Shown one piece after another: positions 9,155-18,693 of a stretch of DNA of 64,000 bases. The position numbers and the translations under genes are program-made. The notes below the pieces were generated by a model, which saw nothing but the letters and a program-made list of their open reading frames with translations, did not search any database and had not been told where the DNA came from. Location of the stretch: the NCBI GenBank assembly GCA_949285025.1, contig CASDXG010000020.1, forward strand, positions 22,541-86,540, given 5' to 3'. The stretch is from an uncultured Bacteroides sp. Its GTDB lineage: Bacteria > Bacteroidota > Bacteroidia > Bacteroidales > Bacteroidaceae. Every line of letters starts with the position of its first letter. Positions within the stretch are counted from its first letter, which is position 1.

Positions 9155-10930
9155 ATGGAGAATTACATCGTATCAGCCCGTAAATACCGCCCCGCGACAT
9201 TCGATACCGTAGTAGGACAAAAAGCCTTAACAACAACATTAAAAAATGCCATCGCTAACGGGAAATTGGCCCACGCTTATTTGTTTTGCGGACCAAGAGG
9301 CGTAGGAAAGACAACATGTGCCCGCATTTTTGCCAAGACCATTAACTGCCTTCACCTCACAACCGAAGGTGAAGCATGTAACGAATGCGAGTCTTGTCTG
9401 GCATTCAACGAGCAACGGTCTTACAACATTCATGAGCTGGATGCCGCATCAAACAACTCGGTTGAAGACATCCGTTCGCTGATAGAACAAGTAAGAATTC
9501 CCCCGCAAATAGGAAAATACAAAGTATATATTATCGATGAAGTCCACATGCTATCGCAAGCGGCTTTCAATGCATTCCTGAAAACATTGGAGGAACCGCC
9601 TCATCATGCAATCTTCATCCTGGCAACAACCGAGAAACATAAAATCCTTCCAACCATACTCAGTCGCTGCCAAATCTACGATTTCAATAGAATCGGCGTA
9701 AACGATATCGTTGAACATCTTGCTAAAGTAGCACAAAAAGAGCATATCGAAGCTGAACAGGAAGCCTTGAACATCATTGCACAAAAAGCAGATGGTGGCA
9801 TGCGCGACGCACTATCCATATTCGACCAAGTAACCAGTTTTACAAACGGACACATCACATACCAAAGTGTGATAGAAAACCTGAATGTTCTCGATTATGA
9901 ATATTACTTCAAACTAACCGATTCTTTCCTGGAAGGAAAAGTACAAGAGTGTCTATTGACGTTCAACGATATATTAAAAAAAGGATTCGACGGGAATCAT
10001 TTTATTACAGGTTTAACCTCACACTTCCGCGACCTTTTGGTAAGCCGTGATGAATCTACATTACAACTGCTGGAAGTCGGAACTGCCATACGCGAACGTT
10101 ACCGGGCACAAGCGCAAAAATGCCCACCCAGATTCCTATATAAGGCAATGAAGTTATGCAACGACTGTGATCTGAACTACCGGCAAAGTAAGAACAAACG
10201 CCTGCTTGTGGAACTAACACTAATACAAGTTGCCCAACTTAATGAAGAATCAGAATCGCCCGGCAATGGGCGTAGCCCTGAGCAAACAATACATCCCTTA
10301 TTCAACAAAAATAATGCGGTAGAAAAAAGCACCGCTGCCCCAATACCGCAAACACCGCCTGTTCATCCCGAAGTCATGCCAATCCACAATGAACAGGCAC
10401 AGCCTCTTTTCATACAAAAAAAACAGGAAAAGAAAATTCCTCTCATGAAAAAAGAGAGTCTCGGACTGTCCATTCGAACGGGAAACACACATTCCACCGA
10501 ACCAAAGGAAACTAAAACAGAAGAGATAAATCCCGCTTCCCAACCGGATGAAAACTATGAGGATTATATTTTCAATGAAAAAGACCTGAACTATTACTGG
10601 CGGGAATTCGCAACTTTACTGCCGAAAGAAGAAGCTGCAAACGCAGGACGCATGATGAATATGCAACCGCATTTACTAAAAGATGGAAAAACTTTCGAAA
10701 TAACGGTAGACAATAGCATGGTAAAGAAATATATGTCACAGTTAGCCCCCCGAATAGAAAATCATCTTCGCGAACGTCTTCATAACCGGAAAATACAAAT
10801 GACTGTTCGGATCAGCCAGGCCGGAGAAAACATTCGCGCATACAGCCACTTAGAAAGATTTCAAATGATGAGCAAAAAAAATCCGTCTTTGCTGAAGCTA
10901 AAAGACGAATTAGGATTAGAACTGTCGTAA
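9155..10930 (+). CDS. dnaX: DNA polymerase III subunit gamma/tau
   Basis: DnaX is the clamp-loader ATPase that ties the replicase together. I place the start at the ATG at 9155, giving MENYIVSARKYRP, because family members begin this way and the -7 box at 9114-9121 lies downstream of the longer frame's start. The 591 residues contain Walker A (GPRGVGKTT), a zinc-binding cysteine set (C, CNEC, C near residues 65-80), Walker B in IIDEVHML and the sensor/arginine-finger region TILSRCQIYDF. After about residue 370 a low-complexity linker leads to a tau-type C-terminal domain from NYYWREFATLLP. No internal frameshift signal was noticed that would make gamma. Confidence 0.93.
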   Translation: MENYIVSARKYRPATFDTVVGQKALTTTLKNAIANGKLAHAYLFCGPRGVGKTTCARIFAKTINCLHLTTEGEACNECESCLAFNEQRSYNIHELDAASNNSVEDIRSLIEQVRIPPQIGKYKVYIIDEVHMLSQAAFNAFLKTLEEPPHHAIFILATTEKHKILPTILSRCQIYDFNRIGVNDIVEHLAKVAQKEHIEAEQEALNIIAQKADGGMRDALSIFDQVTSFTNGHITYQSVIENLNVLDYEYYFKLTDSFLEGKVQECLLTFNDILKKGFDGNHFITGLTSHFRDLLVSRDESTLQLLEVGTAIRERYRAQAQKCPPRFLYKAMKLCNDCDLNYRQSKNKRLLVELTLIQVAQLNEESESPGNGRSPEQTIHPLFNKNNAVEKSTAAPIPQTPPVHPEVMPIHNEQAQPLFIQKKQEKKIPLMKKESLGLSIRTGNTHSTEPKETKTEEINPASQPDENYEDYIFNEKDLNYYWREFATLLPKEEAANAGRMMNMQPHLLKDGKTFEITVDNSMVKKYMSQLAPRIENHLRERLHNRKIQMTVRISQAGENIRAYSHLERFQMMSKKNPSLLKLKDELGLELS

Positions 10931-10954
10931 CAAAACATGCCCTAAAAAAAGATT

Positions 10955-11419
10955 TTATCTTATATCAAGCCCGTGATTTTGCATCCGATAAGCAGCAATC
11001 TCCTCATACTTCGTACCGGAACGACCATAATTACAATACGGATAAATAGAGATTCCTCCACGAGGAGTAAAAAAGCCTGTAACTTCTATATATTTCGGTT
11101 CCATCAACTTAATCAGATCTTTCATGATGATATTGACACAATCTTCGTGAAAGTCACCATGATTACGGAAACTAAACAGATAAAGTTTTAAGCTTTTGCT
11201 CTCCACCATCTTCTTGTCAGGAATATAAGAAATACGAATTTCCGCAAAATCCGGCTGACCGGTTATCGGACACAGGCTTGTAAATTCCGGACAATTAAAC
11301 CTCACCCAATAATCATTCTCAGGATGTTTGTTAATAAAAGTCTCAAGCACCTCCGGAGCATAGTCTTGCCTATATTCGGTTGTCCTGCCTAAAATTGTCA
11401 ATTCTTCTTTTCTCTCCAT
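10955..11419 (-). CDS. queF: NADPH-dependent preQ0 reductase (7-cyano-7-deazaguanine reductase)
   Basis: QueF reduces preQ0 to preQ1 in queuosine synthesis. The 154 residues match the short, single-domain type: the nucleophile cysteine in [14 protein letters not shown], the YIP strand, the substrate glutamate in [17 protein letters not shown], and GDFHEDCVN with the conserved histidine-glutamate pair. It is the third and last gene of the transporter-queC-queF operon, 9 nt after queC, under the preQ1 riboswitch near 12801-12834. Confidence 0.95.
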   Translation of the reverse strand: MERKEELTILGRTTEYRQDYAPEVLETFINKHPENDYWVRFNCPEFTSLCPITGQPDFAEIRISYIPDKKMVESKSLKLYLFSFRNHGDFHEDCVNIIMKDLIKLMEPKYIEVTGFFTPRGGISIYPYCNYGRSGTKYEEIAAYRMQNHGLDIR

Positions 11420-11428
11420 AAACTGTTT

Positions 11429-12100
11429 CTATTTATTCTGTTCACTATATTTCTTCGTCAAATATTTTTCCAATCCGTCCCTGCGCAATTTACAAGCAGG
11501 ACAATGTCCGCATCCATCGCCCTTTACTCCATTATAACACGTTACCGTTTCATAACGAACCAGATCCAACACCCCCAACTCATCGGCCAATGCCCAAGTT
11601 TGCGCCTTATCAAGCCACATAAGAGGGGTATGAATCACAAATTGTTCTTCCATTGCCAGGTTCAAAGTTACATTTAATGATTTTATAAAAGCATCACGAC
11701 AGTCGGGATATCCGCTAAAATCTGTCTGCGAAACTCCTGTTATCAAGTGATTAATTCCATGCTCACGAGCAAAAACAGCGGCAATACTAAGGAAAAACAA
11801 ATTACGTCCCGGCACAAATGTATTGGGAAATGTACCGGCAGGCTTGGCTTCATCCATACAAACAGATGAATCCGTCAAAGAATTTTTCCCCAATCGGCCG
11901 ATAAAAGAAACATCCATCACCTGAAAATCAACCCCCGCCTTTTCTGCGATAGCACGTGCCGAATCAATTTCTATCTCATGTTTCTGACCATAAAAGAAAC
12001 TTAATGCTGAAACTTTTTTAAAGCGTTCTTTCGCCCAAAACAAGCAAGTCGTAGAATCCTGTCCCCCGCTAAATACCACTAATGCCGCCTCTTTATCCAT
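11429..12100 (-). CDS. queC: 7-cyano-7-deazaguanine synthase
   Basis: QueC turns 7-carboxy-7-deazaguanine into preQ0 using ATP and ammonia. Motifs: the PP-loop FSGGQDSTT near residue 9, PGRNLFFLS, and the zinc cluster [17 protein letters not shown], with four cysteines close together. The start at 12100 gives [13 protein letters not shown], matching relatives; an ATG at 12112 that overlaps the transporter stop (TAATG) is possible and would add four residues. queD and queE are not in the window. Together with queF this covers the last two steps to preQ1. Confidence 0.94.
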   Translation of the reverse strand: MDKEAALVVFSGGQDSTTCLFWAKERFKKVSALSFFYGQKHEIEIDSARAIAEKAGVDFQVMDVSFIGRLGKNSLTDSSVCMDEAKPAGTFPNTFVPGRNLFFLSIAAVFAREHGINHLITGVSQTDFSGYPDCRDAFIKSLNVTLNLAMEEQFVIHTPLMWLDKAQTWALADELGVLDLVRYETVTCYNGVKGDGCGHCPACKLRRDGLEKYLTKKYSEQNK

Positions 12101-12111
12101 AATACAATGCA

Positions 12112-12798
12112 TTAAATATCTTTTATCTTCAACAAGTTATAAGAAATATGCTCGTCATATACATCGCTATGATCGACCCGTTTAATATACTTCACCACCT
12201 GAACGGTTATCGGAAGTACGATTATTTCATACAAAGTCTTAAGAATAATTTGTACCAACATCATCTTTCCCAATTCTGTCAATGGAATCAATCCACCAAA
12301 GGCAAGCGGGAAAAACAACAAAGAATCCGCACTCTCTCCGGCTATTGTCGACAGTATTGCACGCAATGAGAAGTGTTTCCCTTGCGAAAAGAGTTTCATT
12401 CGGCTCATTACATAAGCGTTAATAAACGAACCAATAAGGAATGCACTTAAACTGGCTATCGCGATGCGAGGCGCAAGACCAAATACAAAATTAAAACTAT
12501 CCTCACCGTCCCAAAAAGGAGCAGCTGGAAGATGCACTGCTATTTGTCCTAAAATTACAACAAGAAAATTCATAAGAAACCCCATCCATATTATGAGACG
12601 AGCCTTACGAAATCCCCATACCTCAGCAATACAATCGTTAATAATATAAGAAATCGGGAAAACAATCAGTCCGGCAGTTACGGAAATCTGACCCAACTGA
12701 ACGACTTTGACTTCCAAAAGGTTTGCAGCAACAAGACAAACACAAAACACAATACCTAAAACCATAAAAGGTACTGTTACCAAATTTTCTTTTTTCAT
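12112..12798 (-). CDS. Queuosine precursor transporter (QPTR/YhhQ family)
   Basis: This 228-residue protein has six hydrophobic segments and family marks such as [36 protein letters not shown] and [18 protein letters not shown]. The YhhQ (QueT-like, VUT_1) family imports queuosine precursors such as preQ0 or preQ1. It is the first gene of the operon with queC and queF; queC's possible ATG overlaps its stop. A preQ1-I riboswitch sits directly upstream of its start codon and appears to mask the ribosome binding site, so uptake and synthesis should be turned down together when preQ1 is present. Confidence 0.9.
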   Translation of the reverse strand: MKKENLVTVPFMVLGIVFCVCLVAANLLEVKVVQLGQISVTAGLIVFPISYIINDCIAEVWGFRKARLIIWMGFLMNFLVVILGQIAVHLPAAPFWDGEDSFNFVFGLAPRIAIASLSAFLIGSFINAYVMSRMKLFSQGKHFSLRAILSTIAGESADSLLFFPLAFGGLIPLTELGKMMLVQIILKTLYEIIVLPITVQVVKYIKRVDHSDVYDEHISYNLLKIKDI

Positions 12799-12800
12799 AG

Positions 12801-12834
12801 TTCCTGTTTTTTACGTGGTGTTCTAGAATACACG
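12801..12834 (-). promoter_or_regulatory. PreQ1-I riboswitch before the transporter-queC-queF operon
   Basis: Read on the minus strand, P1 is CGTG (12834-12831) paired with CACG (12817-12814). The loop TATTCTAGAACAC matches the TTC-TAG-ACACC pattern of known class I preQ1 aptamers. The A-rich tail TAAAAAAC (12813-12806) follows, then AGGAA, which can pair with the loop TTCT to close the pseudoknot. The AGGA lies 5 nt before the ATG at 12798, so ligand binding would hide the ribosome binding site and block translation. The match is to the published type example from memory; the downstream genes make the identification strong. Confidence 0.82.
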
Positions 12835-12884
12835 GCCGTTACTCACGGCATAGCATGTCAATTCTCTTTTTATTTTTTCTCGCG

Positions 12885-12915
12885 CAAAAGTAAGAACAAT
12901 TTGTCAATTTACAAA
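12885..12915 (-). promoter_or_regulatory. Promoter of the preQ1 operon
   Basis: On the minus strand, TTTG (complement of 12912-12915), a 19-nt spacer and TACTTTTG (complement of 12885-12892) match the Bacteroidetes promoter exactly. The expected start of transcription is near 12878, giving a leader of about 80 nt that includes the riboswitch. It overlaps the divergent corA promoter. Confidence 0.8.
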
Positions 12916-12930
12916 GAATCCTTATATTTG
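12900..12930 (+). promoter_or_regulatory. Promoter of corA
   Basis: TTTG at 12900-12903, a 19-nt spacer, and TATATTTG at 12923-12930. The start codon follows at 12953. The elements interleave with the divergent preQ1-operon promoter, so the two polymerases probably compete. Confidence 0.8.
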
Positions 12931-12952
12931 TCTGAAAGATTCAGTCGCAGAC

Positions 12953-13993
12953 ATGACCAGAAATAACCTTCTAAGTGAAAATTTAAGCTATAACGGAATA
13001 AGTCCTACTCCCACCCATCTGCATTTATGCTCTTATAATGCAGAAAGCGTACAGCGGTATACAAGCGAAAACATCGAAAGCTTGTTACCGCATCTGGCTC
13101 AGAAATCCATGGATTGGATACAAATTCATGGCTTGCAAAAGGCAACAGTCATACAAGATATATGCAGACATTTCAATATAGATTTCCTCGTTGCACAAGA
13201 CATCTTGAATGCCAATCATCAAACCAAGATAGAAGAACATGAGAAATATAACGTTATCATTCTGAAACTGCTGTCGTACGATGAGAAAAACGAACTTATT
13301 CCACAGCAACTCAGCATCATACAAGGAGAAAAATTCCTATTGACTTTTACAGAAAGGGAATCTGATTTTTTCAATGAAATAGAAACAGCCATACAAAACA
13401 ATGTGCTGAAAATCCGTGACAGACAGTCTGATTTCCTTTTGAGCGTACTGCTAAACAGTGTAATGGCCTGCTGCATGTCAATCATCATTTCGATGGAAGA
13501 CGATTTGGAAGACATTGAAGAACGCCTAATGTCTCCCGACACCGCAGAAATTCCCGGTATCGATGATATTCAAACGCACCGGAAAAACTATCGGCTGATA
13601 AAGAAAACTATTATCCCGCTTAAAGAAGAATTCAGCAAACTTCTCCACAATGAAAATATATTGCTTCACAAAGCAAACCGACCGTTCTTCAATGACGTGA
13701 ACGACCATCTCCAGTTTATCATCCAAACATTAGACAGTTGTCGCGAAATGTTCCCGACTTTGGTAGAACTTTACGTATCGAACAACGACCTCCGCATGAA
13801 CAATATTATGAAACAACTCACCGTTGTTTCTACCATCTTTATTCCTCTTACCTTTTTAGTGGGGATATGGGGAATGAACTTTCACAATATGCCTGAACTA
13901 AGTTGGGAATACGGTTATCTATATGCTTGGGGACTTATGTTAATAACCGCTGTGGCTGTTTACCTTTATATAAAGCGAAAAAAATGGTATTAA
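12953..13993 (+). CDS. corA: CorA family magnesium transporter
   Basis: CorA forms a pentameric Mg2+ (Co2+) channel in the inner membrane. The 346-residue protein has a large cytoplasmic N-terminal domain, a long helix (residues ~190-285) and two C-terminal membrane helices (VVSTIFIPLTFLVGIWG and GLMLITAVAVYLYI). The diagnostic YGMNF motif appears here as WGMNFHNMPE in the loop between them. It ends in basic residues (KRKKWY). nth begins 3 nt after its stop, so the two are likely cotranscribed. Confidence 0.93.
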   Translation: MTRNNLLSENLSYNGISPTPTHLHLCSYNAESVQRYTSENIESLLPHLAQKSMDWIQIHGLQKATVIQDICRHFNIDFLVAQDILNANHQTKIEEHEKYNVIILKLLSYDEKNELIPQQLSIIQGEKFLLTFTERESDFFNEIETAIQNNVLKIRDRQSDFLLSVLLNSVMACCMSIIISMEDDLEDIEERLMSPDTAEIPGIDDIQTHRKNYRLIKKTIIPLKEEFSKLLHNENILLHKANRPFFNDVNDHLQFIIQTLDSCREMFPTLVELYVSNNDLRMNNIMKQLTVVSTIFIPLTFLVGIWGMNFHNMPELSWEYGYLYAWGLMLITAVAVYLYIKRKKWY

Positions 13994-13996
13994 ACG

Positions 13997-14698
13997 ATGA
14001 AAATGAAAAAACAAGAGTTATATCAGAAAGTAACGAATTATTTTATGCAAGCGATTCCCGTCGCCGAGACTGAATTACATTACGACAATCCGTTTCATTT
14101 GCTCATTGCTGTCATACTAAGCGCGCAGTGTACCGACAAGAGAGTTAACCAGATTACACCTGCCTTATTTCGCGATTATCCTACACCGGAAGCATTGGCT
14201 GCCGCCAGTCCTGAAGTAATTTTCGAATATATCCGCAGTGTAAGTTATCCGAACAACAAGGCCAAGCACCTTGTAGGTATGGCAAAAATGCTGGTAAACG
14301 ACTACAACAGTCTGGTACCCGATACTCTTGAACAATTAATAAAACTACCGGGTGTGGGACGGAAAACGGCGAATGTCATCTTAAGTGTTGTATTCAATGA
14401 AGCGGCAATGGCAGTAGATACTCACGTATTCCGCGTGAGTCACCGCATCGGACTCGTCCCCGATTCATGTAAAACGCCGTTTTCCACAGAAAAATATTTA
14501 ATGAAATATTTCCCGAAAGAAGTCGTTCCAACGGCTCATCACTGGCTGATTCTACATGGAAGATATGTCTGCACTGCCCGGAATCCCCTCTGCGATACTT
14601 GCGGGCTTAACGGGATTTGTTCAGAATCACTAAGAAAAAAGACGAACAATAATCCATTATCACAGGCTATTCAACGGAAGAAAATAAAAAAATCATAA
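13997..14698 (+). CDS. nth: Endonuclease III
   Basis: This DNA glycosylase/AP lyase removes oxidised pyrimidines. The 233 residues show the helix-hairpin-helix LPGVGRKTANVIL with the catalytic lysine in it, the catalytic aspartate in VDTHVFRVSHR, and the [4Fe-4S] cysteine loop C-X6-C-X2-C-X5-C near residues 195-211. A basic tail follows. The start may be the first or second ATG (13997 or 14003). It overlaps the end of the convergent neighbour by 6 nt. Confidence 0.94.
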   Translation: MKMKKQELYQKVTNYFMQAIPVAETELHYDNPFHLLIAVILSAQCTDKRVNQITPALFRDYPTPEALAAASPEVIFEYIRSVSYPNNKAKHLVGMAKMLVNDYNSLVPDTLEQLIKLPGVGRKTANVILSVVFNEAAMAVDTHVFRVSHRIGLVPDSCKTPFSTEKYLMKYFPKEVVPTAHHWLILHGRYVCTARNPLCDTCGLNGICSESLRKKTNNNPLSQAIQRKKIKKS

Positions 14699-15469
14699 AC
14701 AGATTTTCTGCATATCGTAAGCAAGATGCATCTGTTTCGGCAAAACCTTATCTACCTCAGCATGCAATCCCATCTGATGACATATATGAATAAAATATGT
14801 TTCCCTCGCATTGATGTGGGTCGCAGCTGCTATTGCTTCAGACAAAGACTGGTGTGTGAGATGGGGCTCTATACGCAACGCATTCATCACCAGACAATCC
14901 AAATCACGCAGAATTTCAAAAGAATCATCCGGCATCATCAGCATATCGGTAATCCAAGCCATACGTCCTATGCGATAACCAAGAATAGGCATCTTTCCAT
15001 GCATCACCCGAAACGGCATAACCAATACTGACACGCCATTCTTATTCGTTACAGCAAAGGGAACATCCGGCTCCACATCATGAAGAGAGATACGTGGCAC
15101 ACCCGGATAAGGATGCTCTGAAAAGCAATAAGGTATGCGGGAACGTAAACGCTCGGCCGTATAACTTTCGGCATAAACCGGGACATCGGCAAAAGCACAA
15201 AAAGGACGAAGGTCATCCAATCCTCCCACATGATCATAATGCTCATGCGTAATCAGTACCCCGTCTATCGGACGAAAATCATTCAAGCGCAACATCTGTT
15301 GTCGGAAATCCGGTCCGCAATCTATAAGAATTCTCACACCATTCCACTCGACCAAACCGGAACAACGCAAACGTTTATCCCGAGCATCCGGACTTGTGCA
15401 TACCGCACATGTACAACCGACCTGCGGTACCCCCACAGATGTGCCGCTACCTAATATTGTTATTTTCAT
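14693..15469 (-). CDS. Metallo-beta-lactamase fold hydrolase (PhnP-like)
   Basis: The 258-residue protein begins KITILGSGTSVGVPQVGC and carries the metal motif THEHYDHVGG, preceded by LIDCGPDFRQQM, with further ligands in FRVMHGKMP, WITDML and THINARETYFIHI. The N-terminal CTCAVCTSPDARDKRLRCS, with a cysteine cluster, resembles the PhnP group of phosphoribosyl 1,2-cyclic phosphodiesterases. No phn genes are nearby, so the substrate is unknown. It is transcribed toward nth and lies 35 nt downstream of murB, and is likely in the same transcript. Confidence 0.85.
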   Translation of the reverse strand: MKITILGSGTSVGVPQVGCTCAVCTSPDARDKRLRCSGLVEWNGVRILIDCGPDFRQQMLRLNDFRPIDGVLITHEHYDHVGGLDDLRPFCAFADVPVYAESYTAERLRSRIPYCFSEHPYPGVPRISLHDVEPDVPFAVTNKNGVSVLVMPFRVMHGKMPILGYRIGRMAWITDMLMMPDDSFEILRDLDCLVMNALRIEPHLTHQSLSEAIAAATHINARETYFIHICHQMGLHAEVDKVLPKQMHLAYDMQKICL

Positions 15470-15504
15470 AAAAATCTAAAAACAGACAGTCATGCTTTCA
15501 CTCA

Positions 15505-16518
15505 TCAAATATAGTTCACTTCCGGCACAAGCGTGATTCCAAACGTCTCGTGCACTGAAGCAATAATTGCATCGGCCAGACGAACCACCTCGTCTCCCGT
15601 AGCATTTCCTTCATTTACTATAATTAAAGCCTGCTTATCGCACACACTTACATGCCCCACACTGCGCCCTTTCCAGCCACAACGCTCTATAAGCCAGGCT
15701 GCAGGGACCTTTACTTTATTATCATCCACCGGATAATAGGGAATATCGGGACACATGTTCTGCAAATGTTTGAACTGTTCCTTATAAAGGTATGGATTCA
15801 TAAAAAAGCTACCGGCATTGCCTTTTTCTTTCGGATCGGGCAATTTTTCTTTCCGAATACGGACAATAACCCGACGGATATTCTCCAGCGTAAGCGCACA
15901 CGCCTCCCGTTCCAGTTCGGCACGAATATTACCATAATCTAAATGATAAACCGGAACTTTGCTTAAACGGTATGTAACATGCGTAACAATGTATTGGCCT
16001 TTCAATTCATTCTTAAAGATACTGTCACGATAAGCATACCTACATTTCTCATTCGTAAAACGGCGTAACTCTCCATTTGTCACATCCATTGCTTCAACCG
16101 CCACAATAAGATCTTTAACTTCAACTCCGTAAGCACCTATATTCTGTACAGCAGACGCTCCGACTTCACCCGGTATCAATGAAAGATTTTCCGCTCCATA
16201 CCATTCGTTTGCAACAGCATACCGCACAAAATCATCCCATTTTTCTCCTGCTCCCACACGAATTTCAACAGAATCGTCCCCGTCCGACAGCAAATCATAT
16301 CCTTTAATTCCTGAATGCAGTACGGTACCTTCATAATTTTTCGTGAACAGTAAATTACTGCCCCTACCAATATGCAACCATTTTCCCGGCAAGCATTTTT
16401 CCGACAAGAGCAAATGTCTCAATTCAGTTTCCGAATCGTACTCTATGAAACAAGCTGCCCGAACATCCATACCGAACGTATTATGCGGCAACAAAGAATA
16501 GTCATAATTCACTTTCAT
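15505..16518 (-). CDS. murB: UDP-N-acetylenolpyruvoylglucosamine reductase
   Basis: MurB reduces UDP-GlcNAc-enolpyruvate to UDP-MurNAc in peptidoglycan synthesis, with FAD and NADPH. The 337-residue type I form shows HIGRGSNLLFT (FAD binding), SLIPGEVGASAVQNIGAYG, the YRDSIFK tyrosine-containing segment, the catalytic serine in KGNAGSFFMNP, and a closing glutamate in TLVPEVNYI. It lies 6 nt downstream of the DUF4348 lipoprotein gene on the same strand and 35 nt upstream of the hydrolase gene. Confidence 0.95.
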   Translation of the reverse strand: MKVNYDYSLLPHNTFGMDVRAACFIEYDSETELRHLLLSEKCLPGKWLHIGRGSNLLFTKNYEGTVLHSGIKGYDLLSDGDDSVEIRVGAGEKWDDFVRYAVANEWYGAENLSLIPGEVGASAVQNIGAYGVEVKDLIVAVEAMDVTNGELRRFTNEKCRYAYRDSIFKNELKGQYIVTHVTYRLSKVPVYHLDYGNIRAELEREACALTLENIRRVIVRIRKEKLPDPKEKGNAGSFFMNPYLYKEQFKHLQNMCPDIPYYPVDDNKVKVPAAWLIERCGWKGRSVGHVSVCDKQALIIVNEGNATGDEVVRLADAIIASVHETFGITLVPEVNYI

Positions 16519-16524
16519 ACACAG

Positions 16525-17394
16525 TCAATCCCCCAAATCTTCAAATCTGACCAAATGCCAGAGACCTTTCCTTCGTTCAAAATACAGCACACAGTTAAAG
16601 CCGTTTCCGAAACCTTTTATCTCCATAATCTTTGTCTTCGAATCAGAAAGCTCCATCTGTCCATAATGTACGTTCGTCAGTGTCCCCTGCATCAAAGGCG
16701 GACGGAAAGCAAACCACTGTCCTTCATCAACAGTCGTCTCCAATATTTGAAAATCATCTTCCGGATCTACCGTCACAAACGGCAATGGCTTATGCAGACG
16801 CTCCCGCTGAAAAACAGAGTCCTCTGAAAAGTGTTCATAAAAAGACAGAAAATCCTCTTCATTTCCCTGCGGACGTTCTATTTTTTCCAAATTGATAGCT
16901 TCTAAATGCCACATGTTTCCTTTGCGTTCAAAATAATAACGCTTGCATAGATTCTCTTTCAGATAAATCCAATCCACCTGTACACTATGACAAGCCGTAT
17001 CCTTTTCCATTTCCATATCTTCGGCACGATCGAACAATAGTGTATATACGGGCACACTTAAAAACAGGGAATCGTGCTGCCATTCCTCGCGAGCAATTCG
17101 GGAAACCTCCTTATCTTTATAACAAGACAACGGGAAGATTATACGAGAACGTTGAAATCTTTTATCAGAAACAAAGTTATAAAAAAAATCAGCAAAGCTC
17201 TCATCGACCGAGACGGGTATCGTTTCTTCTTCAGAAAAGAAAGAATCGACTTCTTCTGCAACCGCAGACAAAGCTTTCAACGAATCAATCTCTTTGGTCA
17301 TTGACTCGAAAGGTGTTGTCTTCTTACCCTCATTTGCGCACGAGAACAGCAACATACTCAAAAGAGTTCCTAACACAAGTTTATTCATTTCCAC
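16525..17394 (-). CDS. DUF4348-type lipoprotein
   Basis: A 289-residue lipoprotein with signal LVLGTLLSMLLFSC, lipidated cysteine near residue 19. The body has two related halves: both contain SF..FFYNFVSDKRFQRSRI or SFYEHFSEDSVFQRERL, a middle 'lpf' strand, and a closing FERKGNMWHLEAI or FERRKGLWHLVRF strand. This internal duplication and the motifs fit the DUF4348 family of Bacteroidales; its function is unknown. The start could be the first ATG or the second, two codons later. It lies just before murB on the same strand. Confidence 0.78.
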   Translation of the reverse strand: MEMNKLVLGTLLSMLLFSCANEGKKTTPFESMTKEIDSLKALSAVAEEVDSFFSEEETIPVSVDESFADFFYNFVSDKRFQRSRIIFPLSCYKDKEVSRIAREEWQHDSLFLSVPVYTLLFDRAEDMEMEKDTACHSVQVDWIYLKENLCKRYYFERKGNMWHLEAINLEKIERPQGNEEDFLSFYEHFSEDSVFQRERLHKPLPFVTVDPEDDFQILETTVDEGQWFAFRPPLMQGTLTNVHYGQMELSDSKTKIMEIKGFGNGFNCVLYFERRKGLWHLVRFEDLGD

Positions 17395-17543
17395 TCATCA
17401 AAATATGACACACAAAAGTACCTATTTTTTTCATTCCAATCACCCTGCTGCCGATAGTTTTCGTTTTTATCGATGAAAAACAAAATATTTCAGTTTAAAT
17501 ACTTACCTTTGTCGCTACGAAAAAAGCAAAAACAGAAAAAGAT

Positions 17544-18563
17544 ATGTTAGCAAAAATCGAACAATTACTTCAGGAAATAGAAGGGCTAAATGCGCAAAAC
17601 ACCGAAGAGTTGGAAAGTTTCCGCATCAAATATCTAAGTAAAAAAGGAATCATAAACGCTTTGATGGCCGATTTCCGCAATATTCCTGCCGAACAGAAGA
17701 AAGAGGTCGGAATGAAACTTAACGAACTTAAAAACCGCATGCAAGCGCGTTTTACAGAACTTAAGGAAAAACTTGACACACAAGACAACAGTGCTGTTGA
17801 GTTTGATCTCACACGCACTTCATACCCCATTGAGTTAGGCTCCCGCCATCCTCTAAATATCGTCCGCAATGAAATCATAGATATTTTCCACCGAATGGGA
17901 TTTACCATCGCAGACGGGCCTGAGATAGAAGACGATTGGCATGTCTTTTCGTCCATGAACTTCCCGGAAGACCATCCGGCACGCGACATGCAAGATACAT
18001 TCTTCATCGAAAGTCATCCGGATATCATACTTCGTACACACACATCATCCGTACAAAGTCGTGTAATGGAAACGTCTCAACCGCCGATTCGTGTCATCTG
18101 TCCGGGCAGAGTATACCGGAATGAAGCCATAAGCTACCGCGCACACTGCTTCTTTCATCAGATTGAAGGACTTTACGTAGACAAGAATGTTTCGTTTACT
18201 GACCTGAAACAAGTATTGCTTCAATTCGCAAAAGAGATGTTCGGAGCGCAAACAAAAATCCGTTTACGCCCGTCATATTTCCCGTTCACCGAACCAAGTG
18301 CAGAGATGGATATCAGTTGCGACATCTGTGGAGGCACAGGTTGTGCATTCTGCAAGTACACAGGATGGGTAGAAATTCTCGGGTGCGGAATGGTAGACCC
18401 GGCAGTTTTGGATGCAAACGGCATAGACAGTAAAATATACACCGGCTATGCTTTCGGTATGGGTGTAGAACGTATTACGAATTTAAAATATAAAGTAAAA
18501 GATCTACGCATGTTCTCTGAAAACGACATCCGCTTCCTTAAAGAATTTGAAGCAGCCAACTAA
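17544..18563 (+). CDS. pheS: Phenylalanine-tRNA ligase alpha subunit
   Basis: PheS is the catalytic subunit of the class II alpha2-beta2 synthetase. The 339-residue protein has an N-terminal coiled coil for tRNA contact (residues 1-85), motif 2 with RTHTSSVQSRVME and PGRVYRNEAISYRAHCFFHQIEGLYVD, a cysteine-rich insertion (CDICGGTGCAFCKYTGW) and motif 3 GYAFGMGVERI. pheT is not next to it, which is common in Bacteroidetes. A TACCTTTG -7 box lies at 17504-17511, and a strong terminator follows at 18614. Confidence 0.95.
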   Translation: MLAKIEQLLQEIEGLNAQNTEELESFRIKYLSKKGIINALMADFRNIPAEQKKEVGMKLNELKNRMQARFTELKEKLDTQDNSAVEFDLTRTSYPIELGSRHPLNIVRNEIIDIFHRMGFTIADGPEIEDDWHVFSSMNFPEDHPARDMQDTFFIESHPDIILRTHTSSVQSRVMETSQPPIRVICPGRVYRNEAISYRAHCFFHQIEGLYVDKNVSFTDLKQVLLQFAKEMFGAQTKIRLRPSYFPFTEPSAEMDISCDICGGTGCAFCKYTGWVEILGCGMVDPAVLDANGIDSKIYTGYAFGMGVERITNLKYKVKDLRMFSENDIRFLKEFEAAN

Positions 18564-18613
18564 CCGACATATATTATTTAAATTACGGTTACACACCAGG
18601 CAAAACAGACAGT

Positions 18614-18649
18614 TACCGCAGATCAAGTAAAGAGATCTGCGGTATTTTC
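18614..18649 (+). terminator. Intrinsic terminator after pheS
   Basis: TACCGCAGATC (18614-18624) pairs with GATCTGCGGTA (18634-18644), with a 9-nt loop and TTTTCT after the stem. It separates pheS from the MFS transporter gene. Confidence 0.85.
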
Positions 18650-18693
18650 TATGGGTATAATCCTTTCTTTTTTCTTTATAACAGGTATTTACA

